Made by a program: the position numbers and the translations under genes. The notes below the pieces were generated by a model. That model was not told the origin of the DNA and searched no databases. It was given only the letters and a program-made list of their open reading frames with translations. From Bifidobacterium bohemicum DSM 22767 (GTDB lineage: Bacteria; Actinomycetota; Actinomycetes; Actinomycetales; Bifidobacteriaceae), in assembly GCF_000741525.1 (NCBI RefSeq), contig NZ_JGYP01000002.1, positions 372,001 to 436,000 on the forward strand: 64,000 nucleotides of DNA, read 5' to 3'. This document shows positions 54,290 through 63,400 of the stretch, piece by piece (position 1 is the first letter of the stretch; every line of letters starts with the position of its first letter).

Positions 54290-55582
54290 ATGAACATCAT
54301 TAATTTGAAGCGCTTCATTGCTGCCGGACTGAGCATTGCGACCCTTGCAGGTTTGAGCGCCTGCGGCCGCAAAACAGACGGTGGCAGCGAGGCGAACAGA
54401 AATGCCGTCACCACATTGGACGACAAACCCGCCAAAGGTGACCTGAGCGTCTGGGCCATCGGTAACGAAGGCGAAAAACTGCCAAAGTTCGTCGACGCCT
54501 TCAACAAAGAGAACCCTGACGCCCACATCAAAGTCACCAGTATCCCTTGGTCTTCGGCCCACGACAAGTTCCAGACGGCCATCGCGGCCGGCAACGAACC
54601 GGATATGGCTCAGATGGCGAACACCTGGATGGCCGATTTCTCCGAAGCGTTTGCCCAAACGCCAAAAAATCTTTCGACCGATGGCTTCCCGAAGGATATG
54701 CTCAACGAGGTTCAGATCAAAGATAAGACGCTTGGCCTTCCTTGGTATGCAGATACACGCGTGCTTTATTACCGTACCGACCTTGCGGAGAAGGCTGGTT
54801 GGGACCACGCCCCCAAGACGTGGGACGAACTAAAACAAATGGCATCGGACCTCAAGAAGAGCGGCGTAGACAATCCGCTCCGTCAGTTGCCAAAAGGCAC
54901 GGACGCCTTCATGGGAGCCAGCCCGTTCTATTTCTCCTCCGACGGCGACTACACCAACGGTTCGAAGTGGACCCTCGACTCCGAAGGCATGAAAAAAGGC
55001 ATGAAGTTTTCCGCGAGCTTCTTCAAGGAAGGTCTGTCAAGCCCGAATGTGGACGCAAACCCCGGTTCCGACACCAACGAGTTCGTATCCGGCAAGACCG
55101 CAATGCTGTTCGGAGGCCCCACCAGCGTCGGTCAGATCAATGAAGCCGGCGGCGAAGGAATGAGCGAGAAGTTCGCCACGGCCCCGATCCCCAAGATGGA
55201 CGAAAAGTCCGACCACTCCACCTCATACCTAGGTGGATGCGACTGGGTTGTGTTCAAAGACTCCAAGAAGCAGGAGACGGCTTGGAAGTTCATCCGTTGG
55301 GCGAGCCAACCGAAGAACCAAGTGCTCTGGTACAAGCTCTCCACCGATCTGCCCACGCAGACCGAAGCTTGGAATGACCCCGAGCTGAAGAATGACGACA
55401 AGTTGGCCGCATTCGGCGAACAACTCAAGCATGCGAAGCCGGCTCCTTCCATCAACACCTGGCAGCAGGTGTCCTCCGTCGCAGACGGCGTGGTCGAGAA
55501 AATCTACCGCGGCACCGTTTCGGTCGATGACGGCATGAAGGATCTGCAGTCCCAGGCCGATTCCATCGGACTTGGAAAGTGA
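54290..55582 (+). CDS. cldE: Cellodextrin-type ABC importer, solute-binding lipoprotein
   Basis: A 430-residue family-1 sugar-binding protein. The signal peptide ends in the lipobox LAGLSACG, so the mature protein is anchored at Cys25. The body shows KLPKFVDAFNKENPDAHIKV, AAGNEPDMAQMANTWMADF and LGLPWYADTRVLYYRTDL, the standard family pattern. First gene of a five-part catabolic locus: lipoprotein, two permeases, GH1 hydrolase, divergent LacI. A second copy of the operator palindrome lies inside its first codons. No ATPase is encoded here; a shared MsiK-type ATPase is expected elsewhere. Confidence 0.88.
   Translation: MNIINLKRFIAAGLSIATLAGLSACGRKTDGGSEANRNAVTTLDDKPAKGDLSVWAIGNEGEKLPKFVDAFNKENPDAHIKVTSIPWSSAHDKFQTAIAAGNEPDMAQMANTWMADFSEAFAQTPKNLSTDGFPKDMLNEVQIKDKTLGLPWYADTRVLYYRTDLAEKAGWDHAPKTWDELKQMASDLKKSGVDNPLRQLPKGTDAFMGASPFYFSSDGDYTNGSKWTLDSEGMKKGMKFSASFFKEGLSSPNVDANPGSDTNEFVSGKTAMLFGGPTSVGQINEAGGEGMSEKFATAPIPKMDEKSDHSTSYLGGCDWVVFKDSKKQETAWKFIRWASQPKNQVLWYKLSTDLPTQTEAWNDPELKNDDKLAAFGEQLKHAKPAPSINTWQQVSSVADGVVEKIYRGTVSVDDGMKDLQSQADSIGLGK
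54305..54318. promoter_or_regulatory. LacI-type operator 2, inside the cldE coding start
   Basis: TTGAAGCGCTTCAT repeats operator 1 in 13 of 14 positions, at codons 6-10 of the lipoprotein gene. The centres are 79 bases apart. Confidence 0.7.
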
Positions 55583-55600
55583 TTGCGACGTCTATCAACC

Positions 55601-56515
55601 ATGACCAGTCGTAAGGCAGAGACGCAGGGTTCCGGCAAGGCCCTGCGTCATCGCCAAACCTTGATTGCCTGGGGATTCTCCCTACCGTTCATCATCATCT
55701 TCTCGATGTTCATGCTGCTGCCCCTGCTCTCGGCGCTGTACATGTCGTTCACGGACATAACCGCACACGATCTGCGCACGCCGTTCAACGTCAACTTCGT
55801 AGGATTGCAGCAGTATATCGCCCTGTTCAAAGACCCCCTGTTCCGGCATTCCCTGCTGGTGACGGGAACATTCGTCATCATCGGTGTGCCCGTGACGATC
55901 ATCATCGCACTGGCGCTGGCCGTGGCCCTCAACAAGGGGATGAGACATCTCAACTCCTTCTTCCGTGCGCTATTTTATGCGCCTGTGGTCGCCAGCGTGG
56001 TCGCCGTCTCCGTGGTATGGCGGTACATTCTCCAAGATGACGGCCTACTCAACAACGTGCTTAAGACGATCGGCATCCACGGTCCGGCGTGGCTCAACGA
56101 CACGCATGTGGCACTTCTCGCTCTGATTATCATGACGGTATGGCGAAATGTCGGCACGAGCATGATCATCTTCATAGCCGGATTGCAAGGGATGTCCGGT
56201 CAAGTCGAGGAGGCGGCATCCATTGACGGGTGCAACGCATGGCAGCGCTTCATCCATATCACCCTACCGCTGCTGAAACCGACGCTGCTGTTGTCGTTGA
56301 TCCTGGTGTCGGTGAGCTATCTGCAGTTCTTCGATGAATCGTTCGTGATGACCCAGGGTGGGCCTTTGAACGCGACGCTGTCCGCTTCCTACTACATCTA
56401 CAAGAAGTTTGGGTTCGGGCAATATGGTATGTCCTCAGCGGCCAGCTGGGTGCTGTTCATCATCATCGCGCTGGTAAGCGTATTGCAATTCCGTGTGATG
56501 CGTTCGGACGACTAG
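55601..56515 (+). CDS. cldF: ABC sugar importer permease 1
   Basis: A 304-residue permease of the MalF type, with six helices (first AWGFSLPFIIIFSMFMLLPLLSALYMSF) and the cytoplasmic EAA loop VEEAASIDGCNAWQRFIHITLPLLKPTL that docks on the ATPase. Follows the lipoprotein gene by a few bases. ATG 55601 has a weak ribosome binding site; TTG 55583, five bases after GGAAAG, is an alternative start. Confidence 0.9.
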   Translation: MTSRKAETQGSGKALRHRQTLIAWGFSLPFIIIFSMFMLLPLLSALYMSFTDITAHDLRTPFNVNFVGLQQYIALFKDPLFRHSLLVTGTFVIIGVPVTIIIALALAVALNKGMRHLNSFFRALFYAPVVASVVAVSVVWRYILQDDGLLNNVLKTIGIHGPAWLNDTHVALLALIIMTVWRNVGTSMIIFIAGLQGMSGQVEEAASIDGCNAWQRFIHITLPLLKPTLLLSLILVSVSYLQFFDESFVMTQGGPLNATLSASYYIYKKFGFGQYGMSSAASWVLFIIIALVSVLQFRVMRSDD

Positions 56516-56525
56516 GAGGGTAACC

Positions 56526-57395
56526 ATGAAAACAACCAGTGTTGCCACACCGGAAAACAAAGCGCCATTGTGGACCCGCTTCGTTCGCGCCCATGGGCCG
56601 ATCTACATCGTGTTGGCCGTCATCGCCGCCATCTGGATATTTCCGTTCTTCTGGATGATTCTGGGTTCGTTGAAGACTCAGCAAGAAATCGTTGCGATTC
56701 CGCCCAAACTCTTCCCACAACACGCCACGTTCGCCAACTTCAACAAATGGTTCACCGAATTGCACTTCGGCAACTATTTCATGAACAGCCTCATTGTCTC
56801 GGTAATCACCGTTCTAGGCAATGTCGTCTTCTGTTCAATGGTCGGATACGCGCTGGCAAAAATGGATTTTGCAGGTAAAAAAGTACTGTTCGCATGCGTC
56901 ATGATCACCCTCATGATCCCATCGGTGGCCACGTTCGTGCCGTTGTTCGTCATCGTCTCCGACCTGCATCTGGTCAATACATACGCCTCACTGATCCTAC
57001 CCTACCTAGTGCAACCCATCGGAGTGTTTCTCATGAGACAGTTCATCGGCGACATCCCAGACGCGCTCATGGAGGCAGCACGAATGGACGGGGCCGGAGA
57101 GCTGTGCATTTTCGCGCAAATCATTTTGCCCCAATGCGGTCCTGCGTTGGCCACCTTGAGCATCCTGACGTTCCTCAGTTCTTGGAACAACTTCCTGTGG
57201 CCGTTGGTCGCGGCACAGAGCACCAGCAAATACACCCTGCCCGTGGCTTTGTCTCTGTATTCGACCGGCCAGAACGCAACGAATTATAGCGTGCTGCTCG
57301 CTGGATCGGTGCTCATCATCACCCCAATCATGCTGCTGTTCATCTTCCTGCAACGGTACTTCATCCAAGGAGTGACAATGACTGGCATCAAGTAA
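56526..57395 (+). CDS. cldG: ABC sugar importer permease 2
   Basis: A 289-residue MalG-type permease, six helices, with the EAA loop IPDALMEAARMDGAGELCIFAQIILPQCGPAL. The start is preceded by TAGGAGGG. It partners the MalF-type permease upstream, 10 bases apart, and ends 43 bases before the GH1 gene. Confidence 0.9.
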   Translation: MKTTSVATPENKAPLWTRFVRAHGPIYIVLAVIAAIWIFPFFWMILGSLKTQQEIVAIPPKLFPQHATFANFNKWFTELHFGNYFMNSLIVSVITVLGNVVFCSMVGYALAKMDFAGKKVLFACVMITLMIPSVATFVPLFVIVSDLHLVNTYASLILPYLVQPIGVFLMRQFIGDIPDALMEAARMDGAGELCIFAQIILPQCGPALATLSILTFLSSWNNFLWPLVAAQSTSKYTLPVALSLYSTGQNATNYSVLLAGSVLIITPIMLLFIFLQRYFIQGVTMTGIK

Positions 57396-57438
57396 CAGCC
57401 ATTCCAGCATTCATCACTTATATTTTTGAAAGGACACC

Positions 57439-58632
57439 ATGTCTTCAGCCACAACCCTGCGCTTCCCGAAGGACTTCTTCTGGGGCGCGGCCACCGCTGC
57501 CCATCAGATCGAGGGCAATAACGTCTCATCCGATTGGTGGCGGCGGGAGCAATCGTCGAACAGCGGTCTCAAGGAACGTTCGGCAGATGCCTGCGACAGT
57601 TACAATCGATACGAGCAAGACATACGCCTATTGGCAGAATCGGGACTTCAATACTACCGGTTCTCGATCGAGTGGGCCCGCATCGAGCCCGAACCAGAGC
57701 ATTTCTCCACCGCTCAAATCCTGCACTACAGGGATATGATCGAAACATGCCGCCACTACGGCGTAGAGCCCATGGTGACGTTGAACCATATGACATTGCC
57801 ATATTGGTTCGCCGAACAAGGTGGTTGGAAAAGTGCGGATGCCGTATCGCTCTTCAACCGTTACGTCCGCCAGATCGCACCGATATTGTATGATGTCACC
57901 TACGTCTGCACCATCAATGAGCCCAACATGGTGGCAATGACACGGGGAGGCAAGGAAGGCACCAACATGACCGCTGGGGCGCTGCCCGTACCGGATCTCG
58001 AAATCGGTCAGACACTGGTCGAAGCTCACAAAGGAGTCTGCCGGATCCTTCATGAAATCTACCCGAGCATGCTGATTGGCTGGACAGTGGCCACCCAAGC
58101 ATTCCATGCCATGCCCGGTTGCGAACAGGAAACGGAAGAATACGCGTGGCCACGCGAAAACTTCTACCTCGATGCCGCCAAGGGTGACGACTGGATCGGC
58201 GTGCAAGGCTATCTGCGCACATTCATCGGTAAAGACGGCCCGCAGCCGATTCCAGACGGAGCCGAACGTACCTTGTGCGGCTGGGAGTACTTCCCCCCGG
58301 CCATCGGCATCGGGGTGCGAAACGCATGGGATCGCGCGGGGCACATCCCCGTCATCGTAACTGAAAACGGTTTGGCCACAAGCGACGACAGCCGCCGCAT
58401 CGACTATACGTTCGGCGCGTTGCAAGGGCTCAAGGCCGCAATGGACGACGGTATCGACGTACGCGGCTACATTCACTGGTCGTTGCTCGATAACTACGAA
58501 TGGGGATCGTATACACCTACCTTCGGGCTGGTGAGCATCAATCCCGATACATTCGAACGCCATGCGAAGCCCTCACTGCACTGGTTGGGAGAGATCGCAA
58601 AGTCCGGTATCGTTGAGGAACCCGTGAGATAG
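57439..58632 (+). CDS. cldC: Beta-glucosidase, glycoside hydrolase family 1
   Basis: A 397-residue intracellular beta-glucosidase. The N-terminal signature FPKDFFWGAATAAHQIEG, acid/base glutamate in CTINEPN (Glu161) and nucleophile in VIVTENGLA (Glu309) are all present. GH1 enzymes cut cellobiose and short cellodextrins to glucose, matching the importer encoded just upstream. GAAAGGA precedes ATG 57439. At 397 residues it is somewhat shorter than the usual 450-470. Confidence 0.9.
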   Translation: MSSATTLRFPKDFFWGAATAAHQIEGNNVSSDWWRREQSSNSGLKERSADACDSYNRYEQDIRLLAESGLQYYRFSIEWARIEPEPEHFSTAQILHYRDMIETCRHYGVEPMVTLNHMTLPYWFAEQGGWKSADAVSLFNRYVRQIAPILYDVTYVCTINEPNMVAMTRGGKEGTNMTAGALPVPDLEIGQTLVEAHKGVCRILHEIYPSMLIGWTVATQAFHAMPGCEQETEEYAWPRENFYLDAAKGDDWIGVQGYLRTFIGKDGPQPIPDGAERTLCGWEYFPPAIGIGVRNAWDRAGHIPVIVTENGLATSDDSRRIDYTFGALQGLKAAMDDGIDVRGYIHWSLLDNYEWGSYTPTFGLVSINPDTFERHAKPSLHWLGEIAKSGIVEEPVR

Positions 58633-58652
58633 CACGATTTAACTCATTGTAC

Positions 58653-58694
58653 AAGCGTCGTCGGATCACCATTGTTCAAGGCCCGGCGACGCTT
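58653..58694 (+). terminator. Probable terminator of the cellodextrin operon
   Basis: AAGCGTCGTCGG (58653-58664) pairs with CCGGCGACGCTT (58683-58694) with one mismatch, 20 bases after the GH1 stop. The rest of 58633-58952 holds no gene; no T-tract follows. Confidence 0.55.
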
Positions 58695-58952
58695 CGTCAT
58701 ATCGATGAACTCTCAGTCAAAGGCAAAGGCGCCGAGCCCAAAACAAACAGAACGGATACAGTTTTTAAACTAAACACGGAACAGCCGACAGCACCAAGGA
58801 CCCAGCGCCGGTTCAACTCGGAACATCAGCAACAAGGAGGAACGACGTAACGACCACACCTAAACATACGCGCACAGAGGCCACGTGACAACCGGAATGC
58901 GGGACGTAGAATGGTGGCAGAAACCACAATCACATTCAAAGGAGTTTGACGA

Positions 58953-60068
58953 ATGGATACCACATTGTTTTCGTCGTTGACCATACCCGCCCCTACCGGC
59001 CAAGGGCTGACGCTACGGAACCGAACGATCCTGTCTCCGATGTGTCAGTATGCCGTCGAACGGCAGGACGGAGTGGCCAATGACTGGCATTTGCAGCATT
59101 ACGGCTCGTTGGCCGCAGGCGGTTGGGGACTGATCACCGTGGAATCGACCACGGTGAACCCGGTCGGGCGCATCTCGCCGCGCGATTTAGGCCTGTACGA
59201 CGACGATCAGGAGGCGGGGCATGCGCACCTCGTCTCGTTCATGCACAGGCAGGGCACGGCCGCTGCGGTGCAGCTCAACCATGCGGGAGGTCGCGCTTCG
59301 GGACAGCCTTGGCTTGCGGGAACGCCCGGAGGTTCCGTGCCGATCGATGAGGGCGGATGGCAGACGGTGGGCATGACAGACCAGTCCGTCGCGCCGAAAT
59401 ATCGAACCACCACCGCCCTTGACGAAGAAGGCCTGCACGACATCGCCACCGACTTCGCGACGGCGGCGCAGCGGGCCGACATCGCCGGCTATGACGCGAT
59501 ACAGATTCATGCCGCGCACGGATACCTTCTGCACCAATCACTCTCCCCGATCACCAATACCCGAACCGACGAATACGGTGGCGACTTCACCGGCAGAACC
59601 CGCCTGACCTACGAAGTGGTGGACGCGGTGCGCGCGGCATGGCCGGCATCAAAGCCGCTCGGGGTCCGCATCAGCGCCACGGACTGGGTCGAAGGCGGTT
59701 GGGACCTCGAATCCTCAATACGACTGGTGCGCGACCTGGTAGAGAACCACGGCGTCACCTGGGTCGACGTGTCATCGGGAGGCCTGGTTGCGACCTCGTT
59801 GCAACCCGCAGGCCCCGGTTTTCATGTGACGCTGGGGGCGGCCGTCAAAAACGCGTTGGCGAACACCGATGCCGTGGTCAGCGTGGTGGGCGGCATTTCA
59901 AGCCCGGAGCAGGCCGAGACGATGCTTCGCACCGGGCAGGTCGATGCAGTGAGCATCGGGCGTGCCGCCATGCGTAACCCCCACTGGCCGGCGAACGCAG
60001 CCGCCAAACTGCGCGTACCACGCGAGGAAATACCCTGCGCCCCTCAGTACTGGCGCGCCCAGTGGTGA
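58953..60068 (+). CDS. NADH:flavin oxidoreductase, old yellow enzyme family (YqjM-like)
   Basis: A 371-residue flavoprotein. FMN-binding and family landmarks: NRTILSPMCQYAVER (the YqjM-type cysteine), AAAVQLNHAGGRAS, IQIHAAHGYLLHQSLSPITNTRTDEYGG, and DAVSIGRAAMRNPHWP. These enzymes reduce activated C=C bonds of enones using NAD(P)H. It stands alone, start ATG 58953 with AAAGGAG upstream. Confidence 0.9.
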   Translation: MDTTLFSSLTIPAPTGQGLTLRNRTILSPMCQYAVERQDGVANDWHLQHYGSLAAGGWGLITVESTTVNPVGRISPRDLGLYDDDQEAGHAHLVSFMHRQGTAAAVQLNHAGGRASGQPWLAGTPGGSVPIDEGGWQTVGMTDQSVAPKYRTTTALDEEGLHDIATDFATAAQRADIAGYDAIQIHAAHGYLLHQSLSPITNTRTDEYGGDFTGRTRLTYEVVDAVRAAWPASKPLGVRISATDWVEGGWDLESSIRLVRDLVENHGVTWVDVSSGGLVATSLQPAGPGFHVTLGAAVKNALANTDAVVSVVGGISSPEQAETMLRTGQVDAVSIGRAAMRNPHWPANAAAKLRVPREEIPCAPQYWRAQW

Positions 60069-60364
60069 AAGACGGACCATATTATATGAAATCACGCTGC
60101 ACGAAGGCGAGCAGGCGGTCACCTCGATCGTTTGCCCGTCAACGACGGCCATGAACCTTGGAACGACATGATTTTCGTACTGTGGTTCGCAGCGACCGAT
60201 TCGACAACCCCGTCCATCGGTCGCGCCCATACGTTTTCGTGTCATCGGCTCAACTGGCCGCAGCAGAATTCCGCAATCGCATCATCGACGGCACATCATG
60301 ACCCTTGATTTGGTTTAAGGACGAATTCGGCACCCAGGGAAGCGGCAGAGAGGCAGGCGAAACA
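60069..60364. other. Intergenic region, no gene seen
   Basis: Between convergent oxidoreductase and activase genes. No supported coding frame or repeat other than the terminator at its right end. Confidence 0.4.
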
Positions 60365-60412
60365 CGGCAGGGTGCCTCGATCACGGTCAACAGTGGTCGG
60401 GGCACCCTGCCG
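60365..60412 (-). terminator. Terminator of the activase-type gene
   Basis: CGGCAGGGTGCC (60365-60376) pairs perfectly with GGCACCCTGCCG (60401-60412), 31 bases after the stop on the minus strand. Confidence 0.82.
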
Positions 60413-60442
60413 CTTAAGCGTCTGATCCGCTTATGAGACCGA

Positions 60443-63400
60443 TCAGTCGGCGGCGGTAAGCTTCTGGTGGTTCTTCTTGGCCGCAGCGATCATCAGTTTG
60501 ATGCGGTTGAGCTGGTTGGCTTCGGAGGCACCGGGGTCATAGTCGATGGAGACGATGTTGGCCTCGGGATGGAGTCTGCGAATCTTGCCGAACATGCCAC
60601 GTCCCGTGACATGATTGGGCAGACATGCGAACGGCTGGGCGCACACCACGTTCGGACAGCCCGATTTGATCAGTTCGAGGATCTCGCCGGTCAGAAGCCA
60701 TCCCTCACCGGCCTGCACGCCGATGGAAGTGACCGTTGAGGCCATTTCCACGAGCTCAGGCATCGGAGTGTCCTGACTGAACTTGCCATGCGCAAGATCG
60801 ATGGCACGGCGCACCGGGTTCTGGATGCGATCAAGACCCCAGCGCATAAGGGCATACGCTTTCTGGTTGCCGCCCATGCCGAGGTTCCTTTCCTTCCAGT
60901 CAGTGATGTACGGATTGGTGGTCATGAACTCCATGATGCCGGGCACCACGGCCTCACACCCCTGTTCCTCAATCACATCGACCAGATGGTTGTTGGCATC
61001 TGGATGGTATTTGACGAGAATCTCACCGACCACCCCCACGCGAGGCTTGCGTGGAATATGCTTCAACGGGAGCGCGTCAAAACTCCTGACAATCTCGTTA
61101 AGCAGCTTCTGATACGGCAGATACCCCTTGCCGATCCTGTCCTTGGCCGTCTTCGAGTAACCATGATGCTCGATGGTCTCGCGCACGATCTGATCCCACA
61201 TCCGGTACAGCGCATTGGCGCTGCCCTTCTCCTTCTCGTAAGGACGAACGCGATAATGGCACTTCATCAGCAAGTCGCCAATCACCAGGGCCTTGACGGC
61301 ACGCCACAACAGAGGAATGGTGACCTGGAAGCCGGGGTTGTCCTCGATGCCTTGCGTGGAAAGCGCGATGACCGGCACCTGCGGATAGCCCGCATCCACC
61401 AACGCCTTGCGGATGAGGCCATAGTAATTCGTAGCCCGGCACATGCCGCCGGTCTGCGTGATGGCCAGGCACACCTTATCGGGATCGTATTTGCCCTCGA
61501 TGATCGAATCGACCAGCTGACCCACGACCATGATCGCCGGGTAGCAGGCGTCATTGTTCACATATTTGAGGCCGGTCTCCACATCCTGTTTGCTGGCGAC
61601 CTTCAAATCGTCGAACTTATAGCCTCCCGAACGAATCACCGATTCGACCAGGCTCATGTGGACCGGGCTCATCTGCGGGGCGACGATTGTGTAGTCCCTG
61701 CGCATGTTCTTCTGGAAGCGCACCTTATGGGCGTAAGCCGAAAGGGTGCCCTTCGAGCGCTGTTTGCCGGACCTCCCGGCGTCGGCGACGGCCGCCCCGG
61801 AATCCTGCGACCCGGCCGTTGCGCCGTTGGCTCGACGTGAGACGTTCTTCATGGCCTGCGTCAGCTTCGGATTCGCCTTCATCACCGAATCAAGAAGCAC
61901 TTGACGACCGGGCGTGGGCGCCGGAGATCCCGCCTTACGGAACGCGCCCTGCCTGTCGACAGGGACCTGCTTGTCTGCACCCTGCTCCGAGCCCATGCCG
62001 TCAGCGTTATTGCCGGTATTGGCGCTATCGAAAGCACCAGCGGACTGGACATCACCACCATCATTGACGGCATCCGTGGTAGCCGCAACCTCAGCCGACC
62101 TCAAATCGGCCTCCTGCTGGGCCTGATCGACCGCAGCCTGCGCGGCGGCCAGTTGCGTTTTGGCCTGTTCGAGCCTGGTTCGGGCATCCTTGAGCCGGGC
62201 TTCACGTTCGGCTTCGGCCTTCTGTGCCTGAGGATCCTTGTCGCTAAGGCCCTCAGAAGAGTTCACTAACGCCTGATCGCCGTCGGACTGTGCACTCTCG
62301 CCCTTTTGATTACCGGTCACCGTATCGGCGGCAAGCTTGGCCTTGTTCGCTTCGCGCTCCTCGATGGCCGCTTTGAGCGAACGCAGACGAATCTTCGCCG
62401 CGCCAAGGTTGCTCACTTCGTCAATCTTCAGAAGCGTATAAACGTCGGATTTATCTGCCAAAATCTCAGAAACCTGATCGGTGGTGATCGCGTCGATGCC
62501 GCAGCCGAAGGAGTTGAGCTGCACCAATTCCAGCCCCGGATACGACGCAACGAAATGCGCCGCAGCGTAAAGCCTGGAATGGTAGGCCCACTGGTTGGCC
62601 ACGCGCAACGGCATCTTGACGACCTTCCGGTCGTCCACCTTGCGGAAACCGCCCTCGTTCTTGGCGCGAGGATCGTCCTCGCCATCACTCAGATATTCGC
62701 TTAAATGAAGATCCTCACCGGGTTGCAACTCGCAGATTGAATCTTCGGAGAGCACCACCATCCCCAACGAGCAGATCGTCTCGGGAATGCCATGGTTGAT
62801 TTCGGGGTCGACATGATACGGCCGACCAGCCAGCACAATGCCACGGCAGTCATGCTCTTTCATGTATGCAAGCGCCCGGAGCCCCTCCTGCTGCACGTCA
62901 TGCTTGAAGATCTTATCTTCAGCATAGGCGGCTTTGACGGCCGTCTGAGCCTCTTCGCGGGTCACGTTCGCCCACGCGAACTCCTCCACGATGCGATCGA
63001 CCATCAGCTCGTGGTTGGCGAGATTGAAGTATGGGCGCATATAGTGCACACCCTCTTCGCGCAGCTCGGGCATATTCGCCTGGATGACGACCGGGTAATT
63101 GGCCACGATCGGGCAGTTGTAGTGGTTGTCGGTACCGCCATCGACAAGGTCGTCCTCTTCATAGGAGACACAGGGGTAGAAGATGGTCCTAACGCCCTTG
63201 TTGAGCAACCACTTGATATGCCCGTGCACCAGCTTGGCGGGATAGCAGATGTTCTCCGATGCGATGGATTCGATGCCCGACTGAAACAGCTCGTGCGAGC
63301 TGCGCCCGGAGATCATCACCTTGAAGCCCAGGCTTGTCAGCAGGGTGAACCAGAAGGGGTAGTTCTCGTACATGTTGAGCACACGGGGAATACCGATGGC

